From NCBI GenBank assembly GCA_013214545.1, contig JABSQB010000009.1, positions 1 to 64,000 on the forward strand: a stretch of 64,000 nt of DNA. The letters run 5' to 3'. The number at the start of each line of letters is the position of its first letter. The first letter of the stretch is position 1. The notes beneath the pieces were generated by a model. The model did not search any database, had not been told where the DNA came from, and saw only the letters and a list, made by a program, of their open reading frames with translations. The stretch is from Henriciella sp. (lineage in GTDB: Bacteria > Pseudomonadota > Alphaproteobacteria > Caulobacterales > Hyphomonadaceae). Position numbers and translations under genes: made by a program. Positions 1 through 9,554 of the stretch are shown piece by piece.

Positions 1-2657
1 CCGCGCAGAGAAACCGGGATCCGACCTTTCTGCCAGGCATAACCGGCCATGATCATGTTGGTGTAGATCGCGTCGTTGAAATACAAGATCGCCAAAGCCT
101 CAGCGTCGAACGCGGCGAATTCGGTCGCCTGGCGTTTGACCCGCGCGGCCAACAAATCACTCTCAAACTTTTTCGATCGGTCGCGAATAAATTCGCTGGT
201 CGGCGTCACGTCACTGTTGGCGAAAGCCGCGGTACGATCGGCATCCATAAGGTTAAGCGCATCGCCGCCCGCAGCGACCACGAGGTCACAAGCGATGACA
301 CAATCTGTGCTCGCAGGCGGCACACGTCCGGTCGAAATCATATCCGGTTCACGTGCGAAGCGCAGATGGCTGAGCACTGGGCCACCCTTCTGCGCGAGGC
401 CCGTCATATCAAGACTGGACGCCGCATTGCCGTCGACATGAGCGCCCATGGCCAGTACCGCCGCAACGGTCGTGACGCCAGTTCCGCCAACGCCTGTGAA
501 CAGGACGTTCCAGGTGCCTTCCAGGCTCGGCGTCTCGGGCAGCGGGATGTAGGACGTATCGATCTCAGGCCGCGGCTGGTCTTTGGCCGTAAACTCACCA
601 TCGGTGACGGTGATGAAGCTTGGACAAAAGCCCTTGATGCAAGACAGATCAGTATTGCAGGTCGACTGATTGATCCGGCGTTTACGGCCGAGTTCTGTCT
701 CGACCGGCTCGACTGACAGACAGTTCGACTTGACCGAACAATCGCCGCAACCTTCGCAGACCGCTGTATTGATCAGAACCCGGGTGCGGTCCGGTGCCCG
801 CAAACCGCGTTTCGACCGGCGGCGTTTTTCTGTCGCGCAGATCTGGTCATAAATCAGAACAGACACGCCCGGGGTTTCGCGCAGCTGCTTCTGCACCTTG
901 TCGAGATCGGCGCGGTCATAGATCCGAACGCGGCGCGGCAGGCCTTTGACATTGGCGTAACGCACGGGGTCTTCGGTCACGATGACAATCGTCTCAACGC
1001 CCTCGCCTTTCACCTGCGTCGCGATTTGCTGCGGTGTCTGACCGGACTCAACGGTTTGCCCGCCGGTCATGGCGACGGCGTCATTGTAGAGGATCTTATA
1101 GGTGATATTGGCGCCCGACGTGACCGCAGCGCGGATCGCCAGGGAGCCGGAATGAGAATAGGTGCCATCGCCTAGATTGACGAACATATGGTTCTCGTCG
1201 GTCGCGAAATGCTGTCCGACCCAGGCAATGCCTTCCCCGCCCATCTGGCTGGTCATGTCCGTGTTACGGTCCGGCATGAAGTTGGCCATGTAGTGACAAC
1301 CGATGCCGGCCAGCGCCCGCGACCCTTCCGGCACGACGGTCGATGTATTGTGCGGGCAGCCTGAGCAATAATGCGGCGTCCGCACCGTCGGCGTGGCATT
1401 GGTCCGCGCGGCTTCACCGGCGCGACCGACGCGCGCGAAATAGGCGTCAGCCTTGGACGTGTCCCAGCCATTGGGCAGCACGCCTGCGAGCGCTTCGGCC
1501 ATTTCAGGGACCGGGATAGAGCCAATCTGGCTCAGCAATGGTTTGCCGTCTGCTGTGCGCTTGCCTTCCAGGATCGGGCGTTGTTTTTCCGGCATGGAGT
1601 AAAGCGCGGCGCGCAGCTGCTCTTCAATCAGCGGGCGCTTATGCTCGATGACGAGCACCCGCTCCAGGCCAGAACAGAAGGCGCGAATGCCTTCCGGCTC
1701 GAGCGGCCACGGCATGGCGACCTTGTAGATGGAAACCCCAAGTCTGCCAGCTTCTTCCGGTGTCAGGCCGATCGCCTCAAGCGCCTCGAAGACATCTCTG
1801 GCGGCCTGCCCGGACACGATGAGACCGACGCGCGGCTTGGCGCTGGGCAGGATCACCCGATCGAGCTGATTGGCGCGCACCCAGGCTTGCGCTGCCGGGA
1901 CTTTGTACTCCCGCAAGCGTCGCTCTTTCTCCAGCGGCGGATCGGACCGGCGCATATGCACCCCGTCATCCGGGAAGGCGAAATCTGGTATGACAAAATT
2001 CATGCGATCCAGCGACACATCGACGACAGCGCCGCTATCCATGGTATCGGCAAGCGCAATCATGGCGCTCCAGCCGCCTGTGAACCGGCTCATCGCCCAG
2101 CCATGCAGCCCGTAATCAAGAACATCCTGGATCGAGGCCGGGTTCAGCACCGGGATCTCGGCATCCTGCATCGCGTACTCTGACTGCGACGGCAGAGTCG
2201 AGGATTTGCACATATGGTCATCGCCCAGCACAGCAAGCACACCGCCCAGCGCTGAAGTGCCAGCCGCGTTGGCGTGTTTGAACACGTCTCCTGTGCGGTC
2301 CACGCCAGGCGCTTTGCCGTACCAGATTCCGAACAATCCATCGCGTTGCGCGCCCGGGAACAGACCAAGCTGCTGACTGCCCCACACCGCGGTTGCGCCG
2401 AGGTCCTCGTTCAGGCCTTCCCAGAATTTTACATCATGCTCATCGAGCCATTTCTGCGCGGCTCGCAGCTGCTGGTCATATCCGCCAAGCGGGGAGCCGC
2501 GATAGCCTGAGATAAAGCCTGCAGTGTTGTGACCTGCCTTGAGATCGAGCCGTTTCTGATCAAGTGGCAGGCGGACAAGCGCCTGAATTCCAGTCATGTA
2601 CGCTTTTCCCTCGACAAGATCATATTTGTCGTCCAGCGTGACTTCTCGATGTTCCAA
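1..2657 (-). CDS. Indolepyruvate ferredoxin oxidoreductase, fused alpha-beta-gamma type (C-terminus beyond the window)
   Basis: Oxidatively decarboxylates aryl pyruvates (indolepyruvate and relatives from aromatic amino acids) to acyl-CoA using thiamine diphosphate and ferredoxin. About 885 codons are visible; fused family members run to about 1150-1190 residues, so the gene continues past base 1. The N-terminus has the family segment MTGIQALVRLP followed by NTAGFISGYRGSPLGG, the TPP enzyme alpha part. A ferredoxin-like cysteine cluster lies at about residues 634-678 (CEGCGDC, then CNTDLSC and GFC). After it begins the gamma domain with a GLAQKGGPVLSHLR segment. The start chosen is TTG at 2657, with GAGG five bases upstream, because family homology extends upstream of the first ATG (2597). 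It is divergent from an Lrp-type regulator at 2787, a common arrangement, so control by aromatic amino acids is a reasonable inference. Confidence 0.93.
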   Translation of the reverse strand, partial: MEHREVTLDDKYDLVEGKAYMTGIQALVRLPLDQKRLDLKAGHNTAGFISGYRGSPLGGYDQQLRAAQKWLDEHDVKFWEGLNEDLGATAVWGSQQLGLFPGAQRDGLFGIWYGKAPGVDRTGDVFKHANAAGTSALGGVLAVLGDDHMCKSSTLPSQSEYAMQDAEIPVLNPASIQDVLDYGLHGWAMSRFTGGWSAMIALADTMDSGAVVDVSLDRMNFVIPDFAFPDDGVHMRRSDPPLEKERRLREYKVPAAQAWVRANQLDRVILPSAKPRVGLIVSGQAARDVFEALEAIGLTPEEAGRLGVSIYKVAMPWPLEPEGIRAFCSGLERVLVIEHKRPLIEEQLRAALYSMPEKQRPILEGKRTADGKPLLSQIGSIPVPEMAEALAGVLPNGWDTSKADAYFARVGRAGEAARTNATPTVRTPHYCSGCPHNTSTVVPEGSRALAGIGCHYMANFMPDRNTDMTSQMGGEGIAWVGQHFATDENHMFVNLGDGTYSHSGSLAIRAAVTSGANITYKILYNDAVAMTGGQTVESGQTPQQIATQVKGEGVETIVIVTEDPVRYANVKGLPRRVRIYDRADLDKVQKQLRETPGVSVLIYDQICATEKRRRSKRGLRAPDRTRVLINTAVCEGCGDCSVKSNCLSVEPVETELGRKRRINQSTCNTDLSCIKGFCPSFITVTDGEFTAKDQPRPEIDTSYIPLPETPSLEGTWNVLFTGVGGTGVTTVAAVLAMGAHVDGNAASSLDMTGLAQKGGPVLSHLRFAREPDMISTGRVPPASTDCVIACDLVVAAGGDALNLMDADRTAAFANSDVTPTSEFIRDRSKKFESDLLAARVKRQATEFAAFDAEALAILYFNDAIYTNMIMAGYAWQKGRIPVSLR

Positions 2658-2786
2658 AGCGCACCTCTTCAGTGTTGCGATCAGGTCATATATCCCAACA
2701 GAATGACGAAAATGCTTGCCTTCTTTGCGGAAGTAGGGATAAATTGAGCAATAAATTACCCATATTAAGACTTTTTGGGGGGAAAT

Positions 2787-3281
2787 TTGTCGGAACCATT
2801 AGATACAATTGATGCCAAGATTCTCGATCTGATTCAAAAAGACGCGTCGCTGTCCGTGGCCGATATCGCTGAGCGGGTTGGTTTGTCGTCCTCGCCCTGC
2901 TGGCGACGGATCAAGCGGATGGAAGAGGCCGGGATCATTCAGGGCCGCGTGACTCTGCTGGACCGTCAGTCGCTCGGACTGGGCTTTGAAGTTGTCGCTA
3001 ATGTCAAACTGGCGCTGCCCAGCAAGGAGAATCTGGAAGCGTTTGAGAACCTCGTCCGTAAGTGGCCGGAAGTGATGGAATGCATGACCGTGACCGGCGC
3101 CGTTGACTATATCATCCGCGTCACCACCACCGACATGTATGCCTATGACAAGTTCTTGCGCGAGAAGCTGCTCGGGTCGGCTTTGGTCTCTGATGTGCAG
3201 TCGCGGATCATCATCAATGTCGCCAAGCGAACCACGGCAGTTCCGCTTGGGCTCGTCAGCGATTATGTGCCAGCGGGATAG
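2787..3281 (+). CDS. Lrp/AsnC family transcriptional regulator
   Basis: A feast/famine DNA-binding protein of about 164 residues, the normal family size. An N-terminal winged helix-turn-helix covers roughly residues 6-60 (LDTIDAKILDLIQKDA, then the recognition-helix region VGLSSSPCWRRIKRMEEAGII). A C-terminal RAM/AsnC ligand-binding domain follows (about 70-150; VMECMTVTGAVDYIIRV). The start is taken as TTG at 2787 with the G-rich Shine-Dalgarno at 2777-2783; the TTG at 2775 would place the ribosome-binding site inside the gene. It is divergent from the indolepyruvate oxidoreductase gene and probably regulates it (inference). Its 3' end overlaps the next gene by 17 bases. Confidence 0.92.
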   Translation: MSEPLDTIDAKILDLIQKDASLSVADIAERVGLSSSPCWRRIKRMEEAGIIQGRVTLLDRQSLGLGFEVVANVKLALPSKENLEAFENLVRKWPEVMECMTVTGAVDYIIRVTTTDMYAYDKFLREKLLGSALVSDVQSRIIINVAKRTTAVPLGLVSDYVPAG

Positions 3282-4461
3282 TTACCGTTTCATTCTGGCG
3301 GGGGTCGCGGTCAGTCTCATCACGGCTTGCGGATCGAAGGCACCAGAACCTGATGCCACCTCAATCATTGAGACCGGACCGCCGCAATCTGAAATCGGGT
3401 TGCAGGACGTCGTCAGCCGTACCCGTGTAAACCACGACCTGATTGCGCTTGGCGCAGTCGTCGCCTCAAAAGACGGCGTCGTAGATCTGGCTGTGGATGG
3501 TTTGCGCGCGAAAGGCGCTTCAAATCCGGTACGGGTCGAGGATAAGTGGCATATCGGATCGAATACCAAAGCGCTGACAGCATTGCTGTATGCCCGTCTG
3601 GTCGAGGAAGGTCTGACGGATTGGGGCGCAACCATGCCTGATCTGTTTCCCGAACTGTCCGACGAGATGGATCCGGCTTGGCGAACCACGACAATTGAAG
3701 ACCTGTTCGCTCATCGCTCTGGCTTTAAGCAGATGGGAGGGTTCTGGCTCAACGCTCGACGGAATGACGAGCGGCCGGTCAGTGCTCAGCGCGCAGAAGC
3801 GGCGCGAAACGTGTTGACGCAGCCGCCCAGCAAAACGCAGGGCGCATTCGATTACAACAATCTCAATTACATCGTCGCGGGCGCTGCGATCGGGTCGATC
3901 CTGAGTTCACAAGATGGCCTTCCGAACACGTGGGAAGCGGCGATGCAGGTGTTGATCTTCGATCGGCTCGAGGACGAGTCTGCGAGAACGGGGTTTGGAT
4001 ACGGCCCGCCGCCCGAAGGATTGGAAGGTCATCGCAACACGTTTGGTGTGTTTGTCAGCTCTGCCGGGCGCGGCGCGACAGCCGACAACCCGGAGGTACT
4101 CGGCCCCGCGGGAACTCTGCATGCAAGCCTCGAAGCCCACGCCAATCTCGCGCTGGAATTCCTCAAGGATGATAGTGCTCTCGTCCCGGTCTCCGTTCGC
4201 GAAAAACTGTTTCAGCCCTATCCGGAAGAAACCAGCGGATACGCCATGGGCTGGGGAGTCTATGACGATCCGAAATATGGCAGGCTGTATCTGCATAGCG
4301 GCTCCAACACCTTATGGTTGTCGCGCATTACCATCGCTCCGGCATTGGATCGCGTTGTGATTGTGAATGCCAATCAGTTTTCAGACGCCGCACAGACCGC
4401 AATAGAGTCGGTGAGCGCGCAATTACTCGACGAGGCCCTGTTGGAGTCGTCTCCTCAATAA
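3265..4461 (+). CDS. Serine hydrolase lipoprotein, beta-lactamase/class C family
   Basis: Exported penicillin-binding-protein-like serine hydrolase of about 398 residues. The N-terminus MCQRDSYRFILAG runs into a lipobox LITAC, so it is predicted to be a lipoprotein. The three family motifs are present: SxxK as SNTK in HIGSNTKALTALLYARLVEEG; YxN as FDYNNLNY; and a KTG-equivalent HSG in LYLHSGSNTLW. The substrate (peptidoglycan peptide, ester or D-amino acid peptide) cannot be told from sequence. The ATG at 3265 lies inside the end of the Lrp gene, so translation is probably coupled. The open frame extends far upstream inside the regulator, but only this start yields a signal peptide. It converges on and overlaps the DUF2332 gene by 7 bases. 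Confidence 0.85.
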   Translation: MCQRDSYRFILAGVAVSLITACGSKAPEPDATSIIETGPPQSEIGLQDVVSRTRVNHDLIALGAVVASKDGVVDLAVDGLRAKGASNPVRVEDKWHIGSNTKALTALLYARLVEEGLTDWGATMPDLFPELSDEMDPAWRTTTIEDLFAHRSGFKQMGGFWLNARRNDERPVSAQRAEAARNVLTQPPSKTQGAFDYNNLNYIVAGAAIGSILSSQDGLPNTWEAAMQVLIFDRLEDESARTGFGYGPPPEGLEGHRNTFGVFVSSAGRGATADNPEVLGPAGTLHASLEAHANLALEFLKDDSALVPVSVREKLFQPYPEETSGYAMGWGVYDDPKYGRLYLHSGSNTLWLSRITIAPALDRVVIVNANQFSDAAQTAIESVSAQLLDEALLESSPQ

Positions 4462-5519
4462 GCGTCAACATAAGTGACGTGCCCATCTGACTCCGCATAG
4501 GTCTCGACATGCCCCCCCGGCCAGGTTTCCAGGCGTGCGCGCATTTTAGGGCTGGCGCGGTCGCCGCCAAATAAAGCCTCGGATTCATAGCTCAACCAAG
4601 CGAGCGGCGCTGCCTCCGTCGCGGTTTCACCCGCTGCGCGGATCGTGTCCATGATCGCCGCGATCACCTCTCGCGGCGGGTAGATCAGAAACACAGAGTG
4701 ATAGATCACAGTCAGGCCAGATTTCGGGCGATTGGCCAAACGTTCGGAAAGCCAGGTGAGCGCATCGGCTTGCTCGACCCGGGTGTCGCTTTCCTGGGCC
4801 AGGCGAATGGCCGCGTCGAGACGGCTCAGGCGCTCTTCCTGGTCCGGCCACGTATAGCTTTTCAGTCTCATTGCCTGATCTGGATCCGACAAATCCACCG
4901 GGTTCAGATCACAGGCGGCGCGGCTGGCGACCTGGATATCCACGTCATGATGCTCCGGCACCGGCGCGCGCCAGTCGGTACGAATTGTGACATCGCTCTC
5001 CCCGCTGCGCTGCCACGACTCTGTTTGATAATTGAACCGGTCCCAGTTCTGGTTGAGGCCTGCGCTGGCGCCAAGTTCAAGCAAGTGTAGAGGCTGGCCA
5101 AACTGATGCACAAGTTTGCAGAAACCCGGTAGAAGGATAATCGAACGCCGCGTCTCGTTGGTCTGCGGCGGGCTCTGGAGGAAGACGCGGACGCCCGCCA
5201 TGTTGGCAGCAAGCCAATCGCGCGCAACGGGCCAGACCCGGTCCATGTCCCAGTCCGCCATCTGCGCTGGATAAAGCGCGGCAAGGTCCGGCGCGTCGTC
5301 GCTTATGACTGCGTGATGAAGCGCGCCCGTGAGCCGCAAACCAAGCGCGTCTTTCCGAGGATTGGTCGGCCAGTCGCGGCACAATTCAGCAACCGGACCA
5401 CCTGACTCAAAGTCTACCGCAAACTGCTTCAGCATCTGCGCCGTGAAGGACGAGCCAAGCTCGTCGCACCACTTCGCCTGTTCGACGAAGTGATCGACAA
5501 TTTTGCTGTCGGCGAGCAA
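4455..5519 (-). CDS. DUF2332 family protein
   Basis: A cytoplasmic protein of 354 residues matching the DUF2332 family, seen in Actinobacteria and Alphaproteobacteria and without an assigned biochemical role. The recognisable core is LLELGASAGLNQNWDRF (a Rossmann/methyltransferase-like glycine loop), then the C-terminal LTVIYHSVFLIYPPREV and WLSYESEA segments. A methyltransferase-like fold is plausible but the activity is unknown. It starts with TTG six bases after the thiolase stop codon, so it is probably the second gene of a thiolase-DUF2332 operon with translational coupling. No signal peptide or membrane segment is visible. Confidence 0.85.
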   Translation of the reverse strand: MLADSKIVDHFVEQAKWCDELGSSFTAQMLKQFAVDFESGGPVAELCRDWPTNPRKDALGLRLTGALHHAVISDDAPDLAALYPAQMADWDMDRVWPVARDWLAANMAGVRVFLQSPPQTNETRRSIILLPGFCKLVHQFGQPLHLLELGASAGLNQNWDRFNYQTESWQRSGESDVTIRTDWRAPVPEHHDVDIQVASRAACDLNPVDLSDPDQAMRLKSYTWPDQEERLSRLDAAIRLAQESDTRVEQADALTWLSERLANRPKSGLTVIYHSVFLIYPPREVIAAIMDTIRAAGETATEAAPLAWLSYESEALFGGDRASPKMRARLETWPGGHVETYAESDGHVTYVDAY

Positions 5520-5525
5520 AGCGGC

Positions 5526-6707
5526 CTAGGCCCGCTCCACGCACATCGCGATCCCTTCGCCGCCGCCAATGCAAAGTGAGGCGACGCCTTTCTTGGCATC
5601 GCGGTCTTCCATGGCTGCGAGGAGTGTAATCAGGATGCGTGCACCAGAAGCGCCAATCGGATGACCCATGGCACAAGCACCGCCATTGACGTTGACCTTG
5701 TCATGGCTGAGGCCGAGCTCTTTCATCGCGATCATTGGCACAACGGCAAAAGCTTCGTTGATTTCCCATAGGTCGACATCGTCTTTCGACCATCCGGCTT
5801 TGGTCAGCGCTTTCTCCATCGCAGGGACCGGCGCTGTGGTGAAGTTTTCCGGCTCATGCGCATGGCTGGAAGACGAGATGATCTTGGCGATCGGCGACAG
5901 GCCGCGTGAGGTTGCTTCAGACTCTTTCATCAGAACCAGCGCTGCTGCCCCGTCAGAGATCGCAGAGGCGTTTGCGGCTGTGACAGTGCCATCCTTGTTG
6001 AAGGCCGGGCGCAGGCTTGGGATCTTATCCGGGCGCGCCGTACGCGGCAGCTCATCTGTGTCGACCGTGGTCTCGCCCTTGCGGCTCTTGATGGTGACCG
6101 GCGCAATCTCGCGTTTGAACTTTCCGGCCTCGGTGGCGTCCTGCGCGCGCTTCAGCGTTTCCAGCGCGTAAGCATCCTGCTGCTCTCGCGTGAATTGATA
6201 CTTCTCGGCAATCATGTCTGCGAACGCGCCCATTGGGCCCCCGGCATAGGCGTCGGTCAGACCGTCCAGCGCCATGTGATCCTTGGCACCCATGTCGCCA
6301 TATTTATGACCCTTGCGGACGTCCATCAGATGCGGCGCGTTGGTCATGCTTTCCATGCCGCCGACAATGACAATGTTCGCATCCCCTGCCGCAATTGACT
6401 GGCGCCCCATGACCGCCGCTTGCAGGCCAGAGCCGCACATCTTGTTGATCGTGGTGGCTTCCAGGCCTTTGTCCATCCCGGCTTTGAAGCCTGCCTGACG
6501 CGCCGGCGCCTGGCCCTGACCCGCTGGCAGGCAGTTGCCCATGATAATCTCGTCAGCTTCGTCAGCGCCGAGCTTGGCTTCGTCAACCGCGGCCTTGACC
6601 GCGATGGCGCCGAGTTCGTTGGCTGACATAGCGGACAGGTCTCCGAGCAATCCGCCCATAGGCGTGCGGGCCATACCGACAATGACGACTGGATCTGTAT
6701 CAGACAT
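5526..6707 (-). CDS. Acetyl-CoA C-acetyltransferase (thiolase II)
   Basis: Condenses two acetyl-CoA to acetoacetyl-CoA or runs the reverse thiolysis; 393 residues, the standard biosynthetic thiolase length. The acyl-accepting cysteine is C91 in NKMCGSGLQAA. The C-terminal signatures are NVNGGACAMGHPIGASGAR with the catalytic histidine, and SLCIGGGEGIAMCVE with the second active cysteine. The start ATG has AAGGAG upstream. No PHB synthase or reductase gene is adjacent, so the pathway (ketone body or branched amino acid degradation, PHB, fatty acids) is left open. It is followed six bases later by the DUF2332 gene. Confidence 0.95.
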   Translation of the reverse strand: MSDTDPVVIVGMARTPMGGLLGDLSAMSANELGAIAVKAAVDEAKLGADEADEIIMGNCLPAGQGQAPARQAGFKAGMDKGLEATTINKMCGSGLQAAVMGRQSIAAGDANIVIVGGMESMTNAPHLMDVRKGHKYGDMGAKDHMALDGLTDAYAGGPMGAFADMIAEKYQFTREQQDAYALETLKRAQDATEAGKFKREIAPVTIKSRKGETTVDTDELPRTARPDKIPSLRPAFNKDGTVTAANASAISDGAAALVLMKESEATSRGLSPIAKIISSSSHAHEPENFTTAPVPAMEKALTKAGWSKDDVDLWEINEAFAVVPMIAMKELGLSHDKVNVNGGACAMGHPIGASGARILITLLAAMEDRDAKKGVASLCIGGGEGIAMCVERA

Positions 6708-6817
6708 GGGAGAACTCCTTCAGAATTGGTTCTGCATCTATTGTGCACCTGCGAACAAATGGGGCGGAATAGGCCCCTGCGTCAAGTCATCTATTGGTCT
6801 AACGCGGCGGCGAAGCT

Positions 6818-7186
6818 TTAGCGCACACGCTGCGGCGCCGTAGCGTCCAGGGATACGGCGCGGTCCATGATGTCGATCAATTCATCGTTCACCTGGTCTA
6901 CCGAATAGACTTTCACATGGCGCAGCGATTTACCTGTGCCCTCGATACGTTCCAGATAATCGTCCGCGAGTTGAGAGCCTTGCCAGAGCTGCAGGTTGCA
7001 GCGATCTGTCTGTCCACTGACGGAAAACACCCGCTCATTACCACTCCAGCACGGGAAGCCCCAGGCGAGCTTTACGGTGAGATGCGGCCAGTGCGTCTTG
7101 ATGGCATTTTCCAGCGCAATCGCAATCGCGCCCTGATGTGGTTCCAGACTGTCAAAATAAGCACGCACGGTTTTTGGCTTCGGCAT
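6818..7186 (-). CDS. DUF1801 (YdhG-like) domain protein
   Basis: A small cytoplasmic protein of 122 residues with the DUF1801 pattern: an N-terminal helix VRAYFDSLEPHQGAIAIALENAI, then KLAWGFPCWSGNERVFSV and the late segment EGTGKSLRHVKVYSVD. The family is widespread and structurally characterised but has no established reaction. No export signal is seen. It is separated from the thiolase by a 110-base gap and from the M13 peptidase by an intergenic region containing a minus-strand terminator, so it is probably transcribed alone. Confidence 0.8.
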   Translation of the reverse strand: MPKPKTVRAYFDSLEPHQGAIAIALENAIKTHWPHLTVKLAWGFPCWSGNERVFSVSGQTDRCNLQLWQGSQLADDYLERIEGTGKSLRHVKVYSVDQVNDELIDIMDRAVSLDATAPQRVR

Positions 7187-7276
7187 TTTTGCTCACCCAT
7201 CATTACGTTCCCGTAACAAGCCATAGCGCAAAGTGCGCTGCACAAACCATAGGTTGACGGACTTTTTTTTCGCGCG

Positions 7277-7304
7277 AGAAAAAGGCGACCGATTTGGTCG
7301 CCTT
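7277..7304 (-). terminator. Rho-independent terminator of the M13 peptidase gene
   Basis: Perfect nine-base inverted repeat AAGGCGACC / GGTCGCCTT (7282-7290 and 7296-7304) with a five-base loop. Read on the minus strand the stem runs directly into a T-rich tract and lies 23 bases downstream of the M13 peptidase stop codon. Confidence 0.85.
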
Positions 7305-7326
7305 CACCGTGTGTTGGATTGCGGTT

Positions 7327-9516
7327 TTACCAGATCCGGATACGCTCTTCCGGTGGCAGGTAAAGCGCGTGATCCGGTCCGACATCGAACGCCTCATACC
7401 ATTCGTCGAAATTGCGAACGATACCGTTGACGCGATAGACTGGCGGGCTGTGAGGGCCGCGAATGAGTTGCTGGCGGAGCGCCTCTTCACGATACTTGTT
7501 CCGCCAGGCTTGTGCCCAGGCCATGAAGAAGCGCTGATCGCCCGTAAAGCCGCCGAGCACCGGGGCTTCTTCATCCGCGCTGATTTCGCCATCGCCATTC
7601 GTGTCGAGGCTCATCTTATAGGCCTTGTAAGCCATTGAGAGACCGCCCAGGTCGCCAGTATTCTCACCCAGGCCGAGGCGGCCATTGACGCAGGTCTCAC
7701 CTTCATCAAGTGGGCAGAACTGGTTGTACTGATCGACCAGTGCATCAGTCCGCGCTTCGAAAGCGGCCTTGTCTGCCGGGGTCCACCAGTCACGCAGTAC
7801 GCCGTCGCCGTCGGACTTGGAGCCCTGATCGTCAAACCCATGACCGATCTCATGTCCAATCACGCCGCCAATCGCACCATAATTGATCGCCGGATCGGCT
7901 TCGAGATTGAAGAAAGGCGGCTGCAGGATCGCGGCCGGGAAGACAATCTCGTTGCGGTTCGGGCTGTAATACGCATTCACCGTTTGCGGCAGCATGAACC
8001 ACTCAGTCTTGTCGATCGGCTGACCAAGCTGGCTGATCATGTCATTGAACGCCCAGGTATTGGACGCGATGACATTCTCAAACGCGGTGTCGCCCACCTG
8101 CATGGTTTCGTAGGTTTCGAACTTTTCGGTGTAGCCGATCTTCGGTGTGAACTTGGACAATTTCTCACGCGCCTCGACTTTGGTCTCGTCGCCCATCCAG
8201 TCGATTTCGTCGAGATTGTCAGCCATCGCCAGGCGGAGATTGGCGACCAACTCATCCATGGCGGCCTTGTTCTCAAGCGGGAAATAACGTTCAGCATAGA
8301 CCTTGCCGACCGCCTCACCGAGCGCACCTTCAACGGCCTGCACACCGCGCTTCCAGCGTGGGCGCTGTTCTTCCTGACCGCGCAGCTGGCGGGCATAGAA
8401 ATCAAAGGTCGCATCATCGATTGCCTTGGGCAGAACGGACGAGAAATCAGACAAGAGATGCGCAGACAGATAAGCCTGCCAGTCTTCAATTGAGGCTGAG
8501 TCGAGGACCGCAAATATCCCGGCAATGCCGCCGCCGGATATCTTCTCAACCTGTTCTTCATTGAGGCCCAGTTCGGCAATCTCTTCAGCGTCTGGTGTCA
8601 CCTGGCGGACAACGAAACTCTCTTGTTCTCCAAGCCCCAGATCATCAAGCCAGATCCCGAGCGGGAAATCGCCAGCAAGGCCCAGGAGCCCGTCCTTCGA
8701 CATCTTGTTATAAGTCAGGTTGCGGTTGCGACCGACGGTGCGGTCCCAATGGGCTTTGGCGATCTCAGTCTCAAGCGCCATGACCCGCGCAGCAGCGTCT
8801 GCAGGATCGTCATATCCGGCCTGTTCAAGCAGGAAAGTCAGATACGCGACATAGCCCGCGCGCGTCTCAACATTCTTTCCTTCGTCGGTCAGGTAGGTGT
8901 CGCGATCCGGAAGACCCAGACCCGCCTGAGTGACGTAAAAGATGTAGCTGTCCGTGTCTTTTGAATCGACATCGACCCACCCGCCAATCGGCGCTGAGAA
9001 GCCAATCGCGGCCATGGTCAAAGCCAGATCTTCTTTGGTCTCGATGTTCTGGATGCGATCAAGATAAGGCTGCACAGGTGCCAGACCTGCCGCTTCAATC
9101 GCGTCAATGTCGACATAGGCATTGTAGTACGCTGCGACTTTGCCTTCGAGCGTTGACGGGTCAGGCTTGGCTTCGGCGAGATCATCAATGATGAACTTGA
9201 CCCGTTGCTCTGATTTTTCGCGCAGCAGCGAGAAAGCCCCATAGCGCGTACGGTCGGCTGGCATATCAAACTCATCATACCAGGTGCCGTTCATATAGCG
9301 GAAGAAATTGTCGCCCGGGTGGGCCGACGTGTCCATCGAATAGAGGTCCAGGCCAAACTCGCCCCAATCATCGCGCGAGGTGGTCTCAACCATGCGGTCG
9401 CCATTCGCAGCAGCGCCTGAATTTGAGTCGATAGTGGCCACCGTCTGCGCGGCTTCCTGTGCACCGCATGCGGCGAGCACGGCCGCCGCCGCGCTCGCCA
9501 AGAATAGCTTTTTCAT
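7327..9516 (-). CDS. M13 family zinc metallopeptidase (neprilysin/PepO-like), lipoprotein
   Basis: Exported endopeptidase of 729 residues cutting peptides of limited size. The start is the ATG at 9516 (MKKLFLASAAAAVLAACG) with GGGAGAA upstream; the lipobox cysteine predicts outer- or inner-membrane anchoring. Catalytic zinc motif HEIGH at residues 555-559 within GHEIGHGFDDQG, third ligand in ENTGDLGG, and the substrate-side segment NAYYSPNRNEIVFPA. An EF-hand-like loop DTNGDGEISADE occupies residues 638-649 between the ENTGD helix and the conserved GFTGDQRFF block, where family members as I know them have a short KxAPV linker. It lies 38 bases downstream of the RND pump gene on the same strand, so it may be the last gene of that transcript; a terminator follows it. 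Confidence 0.94.
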   Translation of the reverse strand: MKKLFLASAAAAVLAACGAQEAAQTVATIDSNSGAAANGDRMVETTSRDDWGEFGLDLYSMDTSAHPGDNFFRYMNGTWYDEFDMPADRTRYGAFSLLREKSEQRVKFIIDDLAEAKPDPSTLEGKVAAYYNAYVDIDAIEAAGLAPVQPYLDRIQNIETKEDLALTMAAIGFSAPIGGWVDVDSKDTDSYIFYVTQAGLGLPDRDTYLTDEGKNVETRAGYVAYLTFLLEQAGYDDPADAAARVMALETEIAKAHWDRTVGRNRNLTYNKMSKDGLLGLAGDFPLGIWLDDLGLGEQESFVVRQVTPDAEEIAELGLNEEQVEKISGGGIAGIFAVLDSASIEDWQAYLSAHLLSDFSSVLPKAIDDATFDFYARQLRGQEEQRPRWKRGVQAVEGALGEAVGKVYAERYFPLENKAAMDELVANLRLAMADNLDEIDWMGDETKVEAREKLSKFTPKIGYTEKFETYETMQVGDTAFENVIASNTWAFNDMISQLGQPIDKTEWFMLPQTVNAYYSPNRNEIVFPAAILQPPFFNLEADPAINYGAIGGVIGHEIGHGFDDQGSKSDGDGVLRDWWTPADKAAFEARTDALVDQYNQFCPLDEGETCVNGRLGLGENTGDLGGLSMAYKAYKMSLDTNGDGEISADEEAPVLGGFTGDQRFFMAWAQAWRNKYREEALRQQLIRGPHSPPVYRVNGIVRNFDEWYEAFDVGPDHALYLPPEERIRIW

Positions 9517-9554
9517 GGTTTTCTCCCTGAACTTGGAAACCAATTTTTTGTTGT

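Noticed and set aside
1371-2183. Open frame of 270 codons on the plus strand
   Set aside because: Antisense to the indolepyruvate oxidoreductase gene.
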